From Dickeya zeae NCPPB 2538 (GTDB lineage Bacteria; Pseudomonadota; Gammaproteobacteria; Enterobacterales; Enterobacteriaceae): 64,000 nucleotides of DNA. Position numbers and translations under genes: made by a program. Numbering within the stretch: the first letter of the stretch is position 1; every line of letters begins with the position of its first letter. This document shows positions 16,755 to 25,500 of this stretch, in pieces. Where the stretch lies: NCBI RefSeq assembly GCF_000406165.1, contig NZ_CM001977.1:2382624-2446623 (forward strand), in the 5' to 3' direction. A model generated the notes under the pieces. That model was not told where the DNA came from, ran no database searches, and saw only the letters and a program-made list of their open reading frames with translations.

Positions 16755-18428
16755 TTACTCGCCTTTTGCAGCTTTGAACGCTTCAGCCATGGCGTTAGAG
16801 AAGTTACCTTCTTCCTGTTTGTTGTTAACAGAAGCGATGGCATCTTTCTCGTCAGCTTCATCCTTAGCACGGATGGACAGGCTAACAACGCGGTTTTTAC
16901 GATCAACGCCAGTGTATTTGGCTTCGATCTCATCACCCACGTTCAGAACCAGGGTAGCGTCTTCGATACGGTCACGAGAGGCTTCAGAAGCACGCAGGTA
17001 ACCTTCAACGCCGTCAGCTAATTCAACTGTAGCACCTTTGGCATCAACTGCAGTGACTTTACCTGTAACAATCGCACCTTTCTTGTTAACAGACAGGTAG
17101 TTGTTGAACGGGTCTTCAGCCAGTTGTTTCACGCCCAGGGAGATACGCTCACGCTCTGCATCAACCTGCAGAACAACAGCGGCGATTTCGTCACCTTTCT
17201 TGTATTCGCGAACGGCTTCTTCGCCAGCCACGTTCCAGGAAATGTCAGACAGGTGCACCAGACCATCGATGCCGCCATCCAGACCAATGAAGATACCGAA
17301 ATCAGTGATGGACTTGATCTTGCCTTCTACACGGTCACCCTTGTTGTGGGTTTCAGCGAACTGCTGCCACGGGTTGGCTTTGCACTGTTTCAGGCCCAGA
17401 GAGATACGACGACGTTCTTCGTCGATATCCAGAACCATAACTTCCACCACGTCGCCCACGTTAACCACTTTGGACGGATGGATGTTCTTGTTGGTCCAAT
17501 CCATTTCGGATACGTGTACCAGACCTTCAACGCCTTCTTCGATTTCTACGAAGCAGCCGTAATCAGTCAGGTTGGTTACACGACCGGTCAGCTTGGTGCC
17601 TTCCGGATAACGTTTAGCGATAGCGACCCACGGATCTTCGCCCAGCTGTTTCAGGCCCAGAGAAACACGGGTACGTTCGCGGTCGAACTTCAGCACTTTA
17701 ACAGTGATTTCGTCGCCAACATTGACGATTTCGCTCGGGTGCTTAACGCGTTTCCACGCCATATCGGTGATGTGCAGCAGGCCGTCAACGCCGCCCAGGT
17801 CAACGAATGCGCCGTAGTCAGTGAGGTTCTTAACGATACCTTTGACTTCCATGCCTTCCTGCAGGTTTTCCAGCAGCTGATCACGCTCAGCACTGTTTTC
17901 GGATTCGATAACAGCACGACGGGAAACGACGACGTTATTGCGTTTCTGGTCCAGCTTGATCACTTTGAACTCAAGCTCTTTGCCTTCCAGATGCAGGGTG
18001 TCACGTACCGGACGAACATCAACCAGAGAACCTGGCAGGAACGCACGAATACCGTTCAGCTCGACGGTGAAACCACCTTTTACTTTACCGTTGATAACAC
18101 CGGTAACAGTGGCAGATTCTTCGTAAGCTTTTTCCAGCATCAGCCATGCTTCGTGACGTTTAGCTTTTTCACGGGACAGCAGGGTTTCACCGAAGCCGTC
18201 TTCTACCGCATCCAGAGCTACGTCAACTTCATCACCAACCTGGATTTCAATTTCACCCTGGGCGTTTTTAAACTGTTCTACCGGAATGGCAGATTCAGAT
18301 TTCAGGCCGGCATCAACCAGGACTACGTCCTTGTCAATAGCAACGACAACGCCACGAACAATGGAACCCGGGCGGGTTTCGATTTCTTTCAGGGATTCTT
18401 CAAAGAGTTGAGCAAAAGATTCAGTCAT
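16755..18428 (-). CDS. rpsA: 30S ribosomal protein S1
   Basis: 557 residues, the same as E. coli S1, starting MTESFAQLFEESLKEIE. Six S1 (OB-fold) repeats can be followed, including repeated signatures such as LTDYGAFVDLGGVDGLLH, LTDYGCFVEIEEGVEGLVH and ITDFGIFIGLDGGIDGLVH. It binds mRNA and recruits leaders to the 30S subunit. The open frame extends further upstream, but the start at 18428 matches the known N-terminus. It lies between cmk and ihfB. Confidence 0.97.
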   Translation of the reverse strand: MTESFAQLFEESLKEIETRPGSIVRGVVVAIDKDVVLVDAGLKSESAIPVEQFKNAQGEIEIQVGDEVDVALDAVEDGFGETLLSREKAKRHEAWLMLEKAYEESATVTGVINGKVKGGFTVELNGIRAFLPGSLVDVRPVRDTLHLEGKELEFKVIKLDQKRNNVVVSRRAVIESENSAERDQLLENLQEGMEVKGIVKNLTDYGAFVDLGGVDGLLHITDMAWKRVKHPSEIVNVGDEITVKVLKFDRERTRVSLGLKQLGEDPWVAIAKRYPEGTKLTGRVTNLTDYGCFVEIEEGVEGLVHVSEMDWTNKNIHPSKVVNVGDVVEVMVLDIDEERRRISLGLKQCKANPWQQFAETHNKGDRVEGKIKSITDFGIFIGLDGGIDGLVHLSDISWNVAGEEAVREYKKGDEIAAVVLQVDAERERISLGVKQLAEDPFNNYLSVNKKGAIVTGKVTAVDAKGATVELADGVEGYLRASEASRDRIEDATLVLNVGDEIEAKYTGVDRKNRVVSLSIRAKDEADEKDAIASVNNKQEEGNFSNAMAEAFKAAKGE

Positions 18429-18531
18429 GTTGATAATCTTTGGGTTTTCAAATTTAACGTCCACCTGACATCCTGCCCGATGGGGTTGTTTCACATCCCC
18501 GAGGCATCCTTGCGGCGGGGTAAGAATATAA

Positions 18532-19218
18532 TCAGGCCAATTGAGGCAATATCTGACGAACATACGTCAGAGCCTGCTTGACCACTTCGTCCAGCGTCAT
18601 GTGCGTGGAATCGAGCACCAATGCATCCGGTGCTGGCACCAAGGGTGCAACCGAACGGTTACGATCGCGATCGTCACGCTCTTTAATCTCGGACAAAAGA
18701 CGTTCAAAGTTAACATTAAAGCCTTTCGCCTGCAACTGGAGCATGCGACGTTTCGCGCGTTCCTCTGCACTGGCATCCAGAAATATCTTCACCGGCGCAT
18801 CAGGAAAAACCACTGTTCCCATGTCGCGGCCATCGGCAATCAGCCCTGGCGCATCGCGAAACGCACGCTGGCGGCGCAATAACGCTTCACGTACCCGTGG
18901 GAACACCGCCGCCTGCGACGCAGTATTGCCAACCTCCTGAGTGCGAATCTCATTGCTGACATCTTCGCCTTCAAGAATCACTTTAAGTTGCCCCTCTTCC
19001 GGCACAAATTGCACATCCAGGTGCGATGCTATCGGCACTAACGCCTCTTCAGACGTGATATCGACCTGGTGGTGTAACGCCGCTAACGCCAGCACGCGAT
19101 AAATCGCGCCGGAATCCAGCAGATTCCATTGCAGTGCATTAGCCAGCGCTTTACACAAGGTCCCCTTGCCAGCGCCACCGGGCCCGTCGACCGTAATTAC
19201 CGGTGCAGTCACCGCCAT
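18532..19218 (-). CDS. cmk: Cytidylate kinase
   Basis: 228 residues (E. coli 227). The P-loop is GPGGAGKGTLCK at about 12-23; the nucleotide-binding and lid arginines are in GRDMGTVVFPD and RRMLQL, with RDDRDRNRSVAPL near 180. It phosphorylates CMP/dCMP for nucleotide salvage. It is upstream of rpsA on the same strand; the 103-bp gap holds the S1 leader. Confidence 0.97.
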   Translation of the reverse strand: MAVTAPVITVDGPGGAGKGTLCKALANALQWNLLDSGAIYRVLALAALHHQVDITSEEALVPIASHLDVQFVPEEGQLKVILEGEDVSNEIRTQEVGNTASQAAVFPRVREALLRRQRAFRDAPGLIADGRDMGTVVFPDAPVKIFLDASAEERAKRRMLQLQAKGFNVNFERLLSEIKERDDRDRNRSVAPLVPAPDALVLDSTHMTLDEVVKQALTYVRQILPQLA

Positions 19219-19439
19219 TTCTCACTCCTTTAAAACTGGGAAATCGCCTGTCATTGCAGACAATATTCATGCAGATAATACATGTCGCCATTATACCTTG
19301 CTGTGGCAGCAAGCGTGAGATTAAAGGCTTATTACTGCAGAAAATCGGGCAAATATTGTGATACCCAGAGTATAACGCTAAATAATAACGCACAGAGTTC
19401 TATCGGCAGATCGGTCCAGCCACTCTGTGCGTCAATGCA

Positions 19440-20729
19440 TTAGCCGTGTTGGCTCAAACGTTCCAGTTGCTGGAAATAATCCGGGAACGTTTTGGCAGTA
19501 CATTTAGGGTCAAGGATAGTGACAGGCGTATCTGATAACGCCACCAGAGAGAAACACATAGCCATACGGTGGTCATTGTAGGTTCCGATTTCTGCGGCCT
19601 TTAGCTGCTTCGGCGGCGTAATACGAATGTAGTCATGCCCCTCTTCCACTTCGGCACCGACTTTACGCAATTCTGTCGCCATCGCCGCCAGACGATCGGT
19701 TTCTTTTACGCGCCAGTTGTAAATATTACGCAGCGTCGTTGTTCCCCCTTCAGCGAACAACGCAGCGGTAGCAATGGTCATCGCCGCATCCGGAATCTGG
19801 TTCATGTCCATATCAATCGCATGCAACTCACCACGCTGGCATTCAATATAATCATCACCCCAACGAACCTGCGCGCCCATTTTCTCCAGCACATCGGCAA
19901 AACGGATGTCCCCCTGCACGCTGTTGCGACCAACACCAGTCACACGCACCGTTCCGCCCCGAATAGCGGCAGCGGCCAGGAAATAGGAAGCCGACGAGGC
20001 ATCGCCTTCCACCAGATAATGCCCTGGTGACTGATAATGCTGATTACCGGCAACCACAAACGTCTGGTAATTATTATTGGTAACCGCAATACCAAAGGTT
20101 TGCATCATATGCAGGGTAATGTCGATATAAGGCTTGGAAACCAGATCACCCTTGATAGTGATCTGCGTATCCTGTGCTGCCAGCGGTGCCGTCATCAGCA
20201 GAGCGGTCAGAAACTGGCTTGATACAGAGCCGTCTACGCTAATTTCGCCACCCTGAAAGCCCCCCTGCAAACGCAATGGCGGGTAGTTTTCCTGCTCCAG
20301 ATAATCGATACGAGCGCCACCCTGACGTAACGCATCCACCAGATGGCCGATCGGCCGCTCTTTCATGCGCGGCTCACCAGTCAGTACGATATCGCCCTCT
20401 GTCAGGCATAGCGCTGCCGCCAGTGGACGCATCGCCGTTCCTGCATTTCCCAAAAACAACTCCAGTGGTGCAGACGCAGTGAACGCACCGCCCAGCCCCA
20501 CAATGTCACACTCCGTGCGACTGGCAGACAAATGATATTCAACGCCCAGAGCACTCAGGGCGTTGAGCATATGGCGCACATCATCACTATCCAGCAGATT
20601 AGTCAGCCGCGTTGTCCCTTTCGCCAACGCCGCTAACAGCAAAGCGCGGTTAGACACACTTTTAGAACCCGGCAAATTAATGGTGCCGTCAATTAATGAG
20701 ATCGGTTGTAGGGTCAGGGATTCCTGCAT
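19440..20729 (-). CDS. aroA: 5-enolpyruvylshikimate-3-phosphate synthase
   Basis: 429 residues, with LPGSKSVSNRALLLAALA near the N-terminus and GNAGTAMRPLAAAL (about 96) in the PEP/shikimate-3-phosphate site. RVKETDRLAAMATELRK lies near 343. It joins PEP to shikimate-3-phosphate in the aromatic amino-acid pathway and is of the glyphosate-sensitive class I type. The start at MQESLTLQPI aligns with E. coli AroA; upstream in-frame ATGs exist at 20747 and 20738. It is downstream of serC with a terminator-like hairpin in between. Confidence 0.96.
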   Translation of the reverse strand: MQESLTLQPISLIDGTINLPGSKSVSNRALLLAALAKGTTRLTNLLDSDDVRHMLNALSALGVEYHLSASRTECDIVGLGGAFTASAPLELFLGNAGTAMRPLAAALCLTEGDIVLTGEPRMKERPIGHLVDALRQGGARIDYLEQENYPPLRLQGGFQGGEISVDGSVSSQFLTALLMTAPLAAQDTQITIKGDLVSKPYIDITLHMMQTFGIAVTNNNYQTFVVAGNQHYQSPGHYLVEGDASSASYFLAAAAIRGGTVRVTGVGRNSVQGDIRFADVLEKMGAQVRWGDDYIECQRGELHAIDMDMNQIPDAAMTIATAALFAEGGTTTLRNIYNWRVKETDRLAAMATELRKVGAEVEEGHDYIRITPPKQLKAAEIGTYNDHRMAMCFSLVALSDTPVTILDPKCTAKTFPDYFQQLERLSQHG

Positions 20730-20757
20730 GTGAAACATGTTCTCCAAAAGTTTACAT

Positions 20758-20786
20758 AAAAACCCCGGCCAGATAACCGGGGTTTT
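20758..20786 (-). terminator. Terminator-like hairpin between serC and aroA
   Basis: Perfect 10-bp stem AAAACCCCGG / CCGGGGTTTT with an 8-nt loop, followed on the minus strand by T. It would reduce read-through from serC into aroA and so set the ratio of the two products. Confidence 0.75.
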
Positions 20787-20838
20787 AAATAAAAAACAGC
20801 ACGCTATCGCGCTCTATTTATTACGTTTTATCACGTTA

Positions 20839-21924
20839 TCAGCCGTGACGGCGCTCGAAGTCTGCCATGAACTCAGTCAGTGCTTCTACACCACTCAGCG
20901 GCATAGCATTGTAGATAGATGCACGCATCCCGCCCACAACACGATGGCCTTTCAGCGCATGCAACCCGGCAGCCTGAGCTTCCTGCAGGAATACCGGATC
21001 CAACGCGGCATCGGCCAACTGGAATGGCACGTTCATACGCGAACGGCAGCCCGGGACAACATCATTACGATAAAAATCGCTGCCATCAATGGTGGAATAC
21101 AGCAGATCGGCCTTGGCCTGATTGCGTTTCTCCATCTCCAACAGGCCACCCTGCTCTTTCAGCCACTTGAACACCATACCAGACAGATACCAGGCAAATG
21201 TCGGCGGCGTGTTAAACATGGAGTCGTTATCAGCCAGAATTTTGTAATCCAGAATCGACGGCAATTCACGGCGAGCCTTGCCGAGCAGGTCATCCCGCAC
21301 AATCACCAGCGTCAGGCCAGCTGGCCCCACGTTTTTCTGTGCACCGGCATAAATGACGCCGTAACGACTCACATCCAGCGGACGCGACAAAATACTGGAA
21401 GAGTAGTCCGCCACCACAATTTTATCGCCGAAATCCGGCTCTTCTTCGATGGCCAGACCGTCGATAGTTTCATTCGGGCAGTAGTGCACGTAAGCAGCGT
21501 CATCCGACAGCGCCCATTCGCTCATCGGTTTAACACCGCGCAAACCATCAACGCGGGTTTTCACGTCAATAACGGTGGGTGAGATATATTTCTCAGCTTC
21601 TTTAACCGCGCTGTGCGCCCAGTACCCGCCATCAATATAATCCGCGTGGGTTTTCTCCCCCAACAGATTGAGCGGAACCGCCGCAAACTGGGCACGGGCA
21701 CCACCATGACAGAACAATACCTTGTAATTCGAGGGGATTTTCAGCAAATCACGCAAATCCTGTTCAGATTCGCTGGCCACCTGCATGAATTCTTTGCTGC
21801 GGTGGCTGATCTCCATTACCGAGGTACCCAAACCGTGCCAGTTGCACAGTTCTTGTTCTGCTCGACGTAATACTTCTACCGGTAACATGGCCGGACCAGC
21901 ACTAAAATTAAAAACCTGAGTCAT
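20839..21924 (-). CDS. serC: Phosphoserine aminotransferase
   Basis: 361 residues, MTQVFNFSAGPAMLPVEVLRRA. It is a class V PLP aminotransferase with the PLP lysine in YAGAQKNVGPAGL near 198. It makes phosphoserine from 3-phosphohydroxypyruvate and also acts in pyridoxal phosphate synthesis. It is the first gene of serC-aroA. The 264-bp region between it and divergent ycaO holds both promoters; no specific site was picked out. Confidence 0.97.
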   Translation of the reverse strand: MTQVFNFSAGPAMLPVEVLRRAEQELCNWHGLGTSVMEISHRSKEFMQVASESEQDLRDLLKIPSNYKVLFCHGGARAQFAAVPLNLLGEKTHADYIDGGYWAHSAVKEAEKYISPTVIDVKTRVDGLRGVKPMSEWALSDDAAYVHYCPNETIDGLAIEEEPDFGDKIVVADYSSSILSRPLDVSRYGVIYAGAQKNVGPAGLTLVIVRDDLLGKARRELPSILDYKILADNDSMFNTPPTFAWYLSGMVFKWLKEQGGLLEMEKRNQAKADLLYSTIDGSDFYRNDVVPGCRSRMNVPFQLADAALDPVFLQEAQAAGLHALKGHRVVGGMRASIYNAMPLSGVEALTEFMADFERRHG

Positions 21925-22188
21925 TTCCCTTCACCACATATCAATAGCGACCTGTCTACGTCGCATCAGTTTACCTTGCTATCGGTTTTATCATTCGTCT
22001 TTCTTGCCTGCAACGCTTATTGCCCTGATGTCTGAAAACTTGCGTACTCCCCCGCCAGTTACGGTTTATGTTACGTCAACGTTGCATCGTCATCGGGAAG
22101 CGCCGCGCAATACACAACATGCGGGATAGAGTCAGTACACAAAACCACGTATGATGCAGCCTCCTCATCACATATTCAGGTTCGAACC

Positions 22189-23952
22189 ATGACCCAAACG
22201 TTTATCCCAGGCAAAGACGCCGCCCTGGAAGATTCCATCGCCCGTTTTCAACAACAACTCCTCGACCTGGGGTTTAACATCGAAGAAGCCTCCTGGCTGA
22301 ACCCGGTGCCCAACGTCTGGTCGGTACATATTCGCGACCGCGACTGCGCACTGTGTTTCACCAATGGCAAAGGCGCTACCCGAAAAGCGGCGCTGGCTTC
22401 CGCATTGGGTGAGTACTTCGAACGACTGTCCACCAACTACTTTTTTGCCGACTTCTATCTGGGAAAACACATCGCCGAAGGTGACTTCGTGCATTACCCT
22501 GACGAGAAGTGGTTCCCGCTTCCTGAAGATGAAAGCCTGCCGGAAGGCATTCTGGATGCTCGTCTGCATGCTTTCTACGACCCTGAGCAGCAACTGGTCG
22601 CCAGCGATCTTATCGATCTGCAATCTGGCAACCACGAGCGCGGCATCTGCGCCCTGCCGTTTACCCGCCAGTCGGACCAGCAGACGGTTTACATCCCGAT
22701 GAACATCATCGGTAATTTGTACGTGTCGAACGGCATGTCGGCCGGTAATACCCGCAATGAAGCGCGTGTTCAGGGGCTGTCAGAAGTATTCGAACGTTAT
22801 GTGAAAAACCGGATTATCGCCGAATCCATCAGCCTGCCGTCGATCCCGGCGGAGGTGTTATCACGTTATCCAGGCGTGGTGGAAGCCATTGCCACACTGG
22901 AGCAAGAAGGCTTTCCAATATTTGCCTATGATGCTTCGCTCGGTGGTCAGTACCCGGTTATCTGTGTCGTGCTGTTCAACCCGGCGAATGGCACCTGTTT
23001 TGCATCGTTCGGCGCGCATCCAGATTTTGGCGTAGCGCTTGAGAGAACGGTGACCGAATTGCTTCAGGGCCGTGGACTGAAAGATCTGGACGTGTTCACA
23101 CCGCCGACATTCGATAATGAGGAAGTTGCCGAACACACCAATCTGGAAACCCATTTTATCGATTCCAGCGGTCTTATCTCCTGGGATTTGTTTAAAACCC
23201 AGTCAGATTATGACTTCGCCGATTGGAATTTCAGCGGTACTACCGAGCAAGAGTTCGCGACACTGATGGCCATCTTCAATAAGGAAGATAAAGAAGTTTA
23301 CATCGCGGATTATGAGCATCTCTCAGTGTATGCCTGCCGTATTCTGGTGCCGGGCATGTCGGATATCTATCCGGCAGAAGACCTGCTGTTAGCAAACAAC
23401 AGTATGGGAGCACATCTGCGCGAAACACTACTGTCCTTGCCGGATAGTCAGTGGGAAAAAGAAGACTATCTGGCATTACTGCAGCAGTTGGACGATGAAG
23501 GCCTGGATGATTTTACCCGTGTGCGCGAATTGTTGGGGATAGCAACCGGTAAAGATAACGGCTGGTTCACATTGCGTATTGGCGAGCTGAAATCCATGCT
23601 GGCACTGGCAGGCGGCGATCTGGAGCAAGCACTGAGCTGGGCCGAATGGTCACTGGATTTCAACCAGTCAGTCTTCTCTGCGGCGCGCGGTAATTATTAC
23701 CGTTGCCTGCAAACACTGCTTCAACTGGCGCTGGAGCCTGAACGCGACCCTGCTCAGTACTACGATGCCTTTGTCCGTATGTACGGCCGGGATGCCGTCG
23801 ATGCCGCCAGCGCAGCGATTGCCGGTGAGCAATGCTTCTATGGCTTATTCACCGTTGATGCCGATTTGAAAGCACTGCCCGCTCATCAGTCCCTACTGGC
23901 AGCCTATGAAAAATTGCAGCGCGCTAAGCGTGCACACTGGCAGGTGAAGTAA
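22189..23952 (+). CDS. ycaO: YcaO, ATP-dependent cyclodehydratase-family protein
   Basis: 587 residues, the usual length for E. coli YcaO (586). The YcaO ATP-binding region includes NGKGATRKAALASALGEYFERLS (about 58-82), SAGNTRNEARVQGLSEVFERY (about 182-203) and VALERTVTELLQGR. A C-terminal TPR-like helical part follows (about 430-587). In E. coli it is an accessory factor for methylthiolation of ribosomal protein S12. It lies beside focA as in E. coli. Confidence 0.93.
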   Translation: MTQTFIPGKDAALEDSIARFQQQLLDLGFNIEEASWLNPVPNVWSVHIRDRDCALCFTNGKGATRKAALASALGEYFERLSTNYFFADFYLGKHIAEGDFVHYPDEKWFPLPEDESLPEGILDARLHAFYDPEQQLVASDLIDLQSGNHERGICALPFTRQSDQQTVYIPMNIIGNLYVSNGMSAGNTRNEARVQGLSEVFERYVKNRIIAESISLPSIPAEVLSRYPGVVEAIATLEQEGFPIFAYDASLGGQYPVICVVLFNPANGTCFASFGAHPDFGVALERTVTELLQGRGLKDLDVFTPPTFDNEEVAEHTNLETHFIDSSGLISWDLFKTQSDYDFADWNFSGTTEQEFATLMAIFNKEDKEVYIADYEHLSVYACRILVPGMSDIYPAEDLLLANNSMGAHLRETLLSLPDSQWEKEDYLALLQQLDDEGLDDFTRVRELLGIATGKDNGWFTLRIGELKSMLALAGGDLEQALSWAEWSLDFNQSVFSAARGNYYRCLQTLLQLALEPERDPAQYYDAFVRMYGRDAVDAASAAIAGEQCFYGLFTVDADLKALPAHQSLLAAYEKLQRAKRAHWQVK

Positions 23953-23962
23953 GCGTTATCTC

Positions 23963-23998
23963 AGCAGACCGGATGACGCTATCGTTATCCGGTTGCTG
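23963..23998 (+). terminator. Putative terminator after ycaO
   Basis: ACCGGAT (23968-23974) pairs with ATCCGGT (23987-23993), with partial extension outward (AGCA/TGCT). A short T stretch follows. It begins 11 bp after the stop. Confidence 0.45.
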
Positions 23999-24511
23999 TT
24001 TGCGACACAGACCACTGCGTATCAGACAGACTATGCGTTTACGCCCACAAGTTGACTTGCAAAACAACGCACTCACATGTTGAACAACACCACGAATGGG
24101 TATGCAAATCGAAGCCTACTGGCCAGGCAAGTAAGCGCACCGACACCATTGCAACGTGCGTAATGACAGGGATATGACCTACTTCTATACCGGTTCATCA
24201 GCCCTGCAGATCTGTAGTCGCCCAATATACCGATTAACCACAGATTATTTATGGTTAATTTAAAGTACACCGAAATGACTTTTATAAATTCGCTATTGTT
24301 ATCGAATGGTAAATAGCAAATTAAATAATATAAATTTGGAAGATGATATCACTACAAAGACTTATTTTATTTAACGTCACGCGGACTAATTTCAACTCAC
24401 AATTCAACTGTTTTGATAATTTTTAAAAAAATTTTCTACATATAAAACAATAGGATATAAGCAAAATCACCCAAAACCCTCCTCCTGATCAGCCTAATAA
24501 ATTCCAGCGGT

Positions 24512-24525
24512 ATGATCCACGTCAA
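24512..24525 (+). promoter_or_regulatory. FNR-like box upstream of focA
   Basis: ATGAT-CCAC-GTCAA matches 8 of 10 positions of TTGAT-N4-ATCAA. TAGTAT at 24548-24553 is placed as a -10 element, which would put the box near -41, the usual activating position. focA starts at 24587. Confidence 0.5.
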
Positions 24526-24586
24526 ATTATGGCGAATAACCCTTTGTTAGTATCTCACCGTAGATAATTTTTAAGAGAGAGTTAGT

Positions 24587-25444
24587 GTGAAAGCTGACAA
24601 CCCCTTCACCTTGTTATTACCACCAGCGATGGCGAAAGTCGCAGAAGATGCCGGTGTGTATAAAGCAACAAAACAACCGCTTACTACGTTTTTCCTGGCG
24701 ATCACTGCTGGCGTATTTATTTCAATCGCATTCGTTTTTTATATCACGGCTACCACCGGTTCCTCGTCCATGCCGTATGGGATGGCTAAACTGGTCGGGG
24801 GTATCTGCTTCTCCCTGGGATTGATGCTGGTGGTTGTCTGCGGTGCTGATTTATTCACATCGACAGTGCTGATTGTTATCGCTAAAGCCAGCGGGCGTAT
24901 TACCTGGAAACAGCTAGGATTAAACTGGCTCAATGTCTATGTCGGCAACCTGATTGGCGCGTTGTTTTTCGTTGCGTTGATGTGGTTTTCCGGTGAGCAC
25001 ATGGTGGCAAATGGCGCCTGGGGCCTGAATGTACTGCAAACGGCTAATCACAAACTGGAACATACGTTCGTTGAAGCGTTATGTCTTGGGATACTGGCAA
25101 ACCTGATGGTCTGCCTGGCTGTTTGGATGAGCTATTCTGGCCGGACACTGACTGACAAAATGCTGGCAATGATTCTGCCTGTCGCGATGTTCGTCGCCAG
25201 CGGCTTCGAGCACAGTATCGCCAACATGTTCATGATCCCGATGGGGATTGTGGTTAAGAACTTCGCTCCAGAAACTTTCTGGCACGCCATCAGCATGACG
25301 CCGGGCCAGTTTGAACACTTGACCATCAGCAACTTTATTGTCGATAACCTGATTCCTGTCACGATCGGCAACATTATTGGTGGTGGACTGCTGGTAGGCT
25401 TGACCTATTGGGTCATTTATTTGCGCGGTGGGGATCAGCACTAA
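24587..25444 (+). CDS. focA: Formate channel
   Basis: 285 residues, FNT family with six membrane helices. It starts with GTG (MKADNPFTLLLPPAMAKVAEDAGVYKATK), like E. coli. Visible features are the central-pore motif SIAFVFYITATTG, the omega-loop region GGICFSLGL and the conserved gating and pore histidine in GFEHSIANMFMIPMG. It exports and imports formate made by PflB. pflB follows after 56 bp, so they form an operon. Confidence 0.97.
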   Translation: MKADNPFTLLLPPAMAKVAEDAGVYKATKQPLTTFFLAITAGVFISIAFVFYITATTGSSSMPYGMAKLVGGICFSLGLMLVVVCGADLFTSTVLIVIAKASGRITWKQLGLNWLNVYVGNLIGALFFVALMWFSGEHMVANGAWGLNVLQTANHKLEHTFVEALCLGILANLMVCLAVWMSYSGRTLTDKMLAMILPVAMFVASGFEHSIANMFMIPMGIVVKNFAPETFWHAISMTPGQFEHLTISNFIVDNLIPVTIGNIIGGGLLVGLTYWVIYLRGGDQH

Positions 25445-25500
25445 GCTGCTGTCGGCCGCAACGTCGGGTTATAAAAATCCAAATCAAAGGTAGGTGTAAT

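Larger units (their letters stand above)
23953..24586. other. Long focA upstream region, no gene
   Basis: The 634 bp between ycaO and focA contain no convincing ORF. The right half is strongly AT-rich. The region holds an inverted repeat, ATTAACCA / TGGTTAAT, at 24233-24240 and 24252-24259 (GTTAA cores as in ArcA sites), and an FNR-like box at 24512-24525. In E. coli the equivalent region carries several FNR- and ArcA-controlled promoters. Confidence 0.6.

Noticed and set aside
17124..18581. Plus-strand 485-codon open frame across rpsA
   Set aside because: Antisense shadow of ribosomal protein S1. The length results from strong codon bias and the sequence has no recognisable domain.
20737..21582. 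Plus-strand 281-codon frame across serC
   Set aside because: Antisense of serC; no domain and no ribosome site.
24073..24270. Minus-strand 65-codon frame in the ycaO-focA gap
   Set aside because: No ribosome site and no recognisable family; it lies in a regulatory gap.
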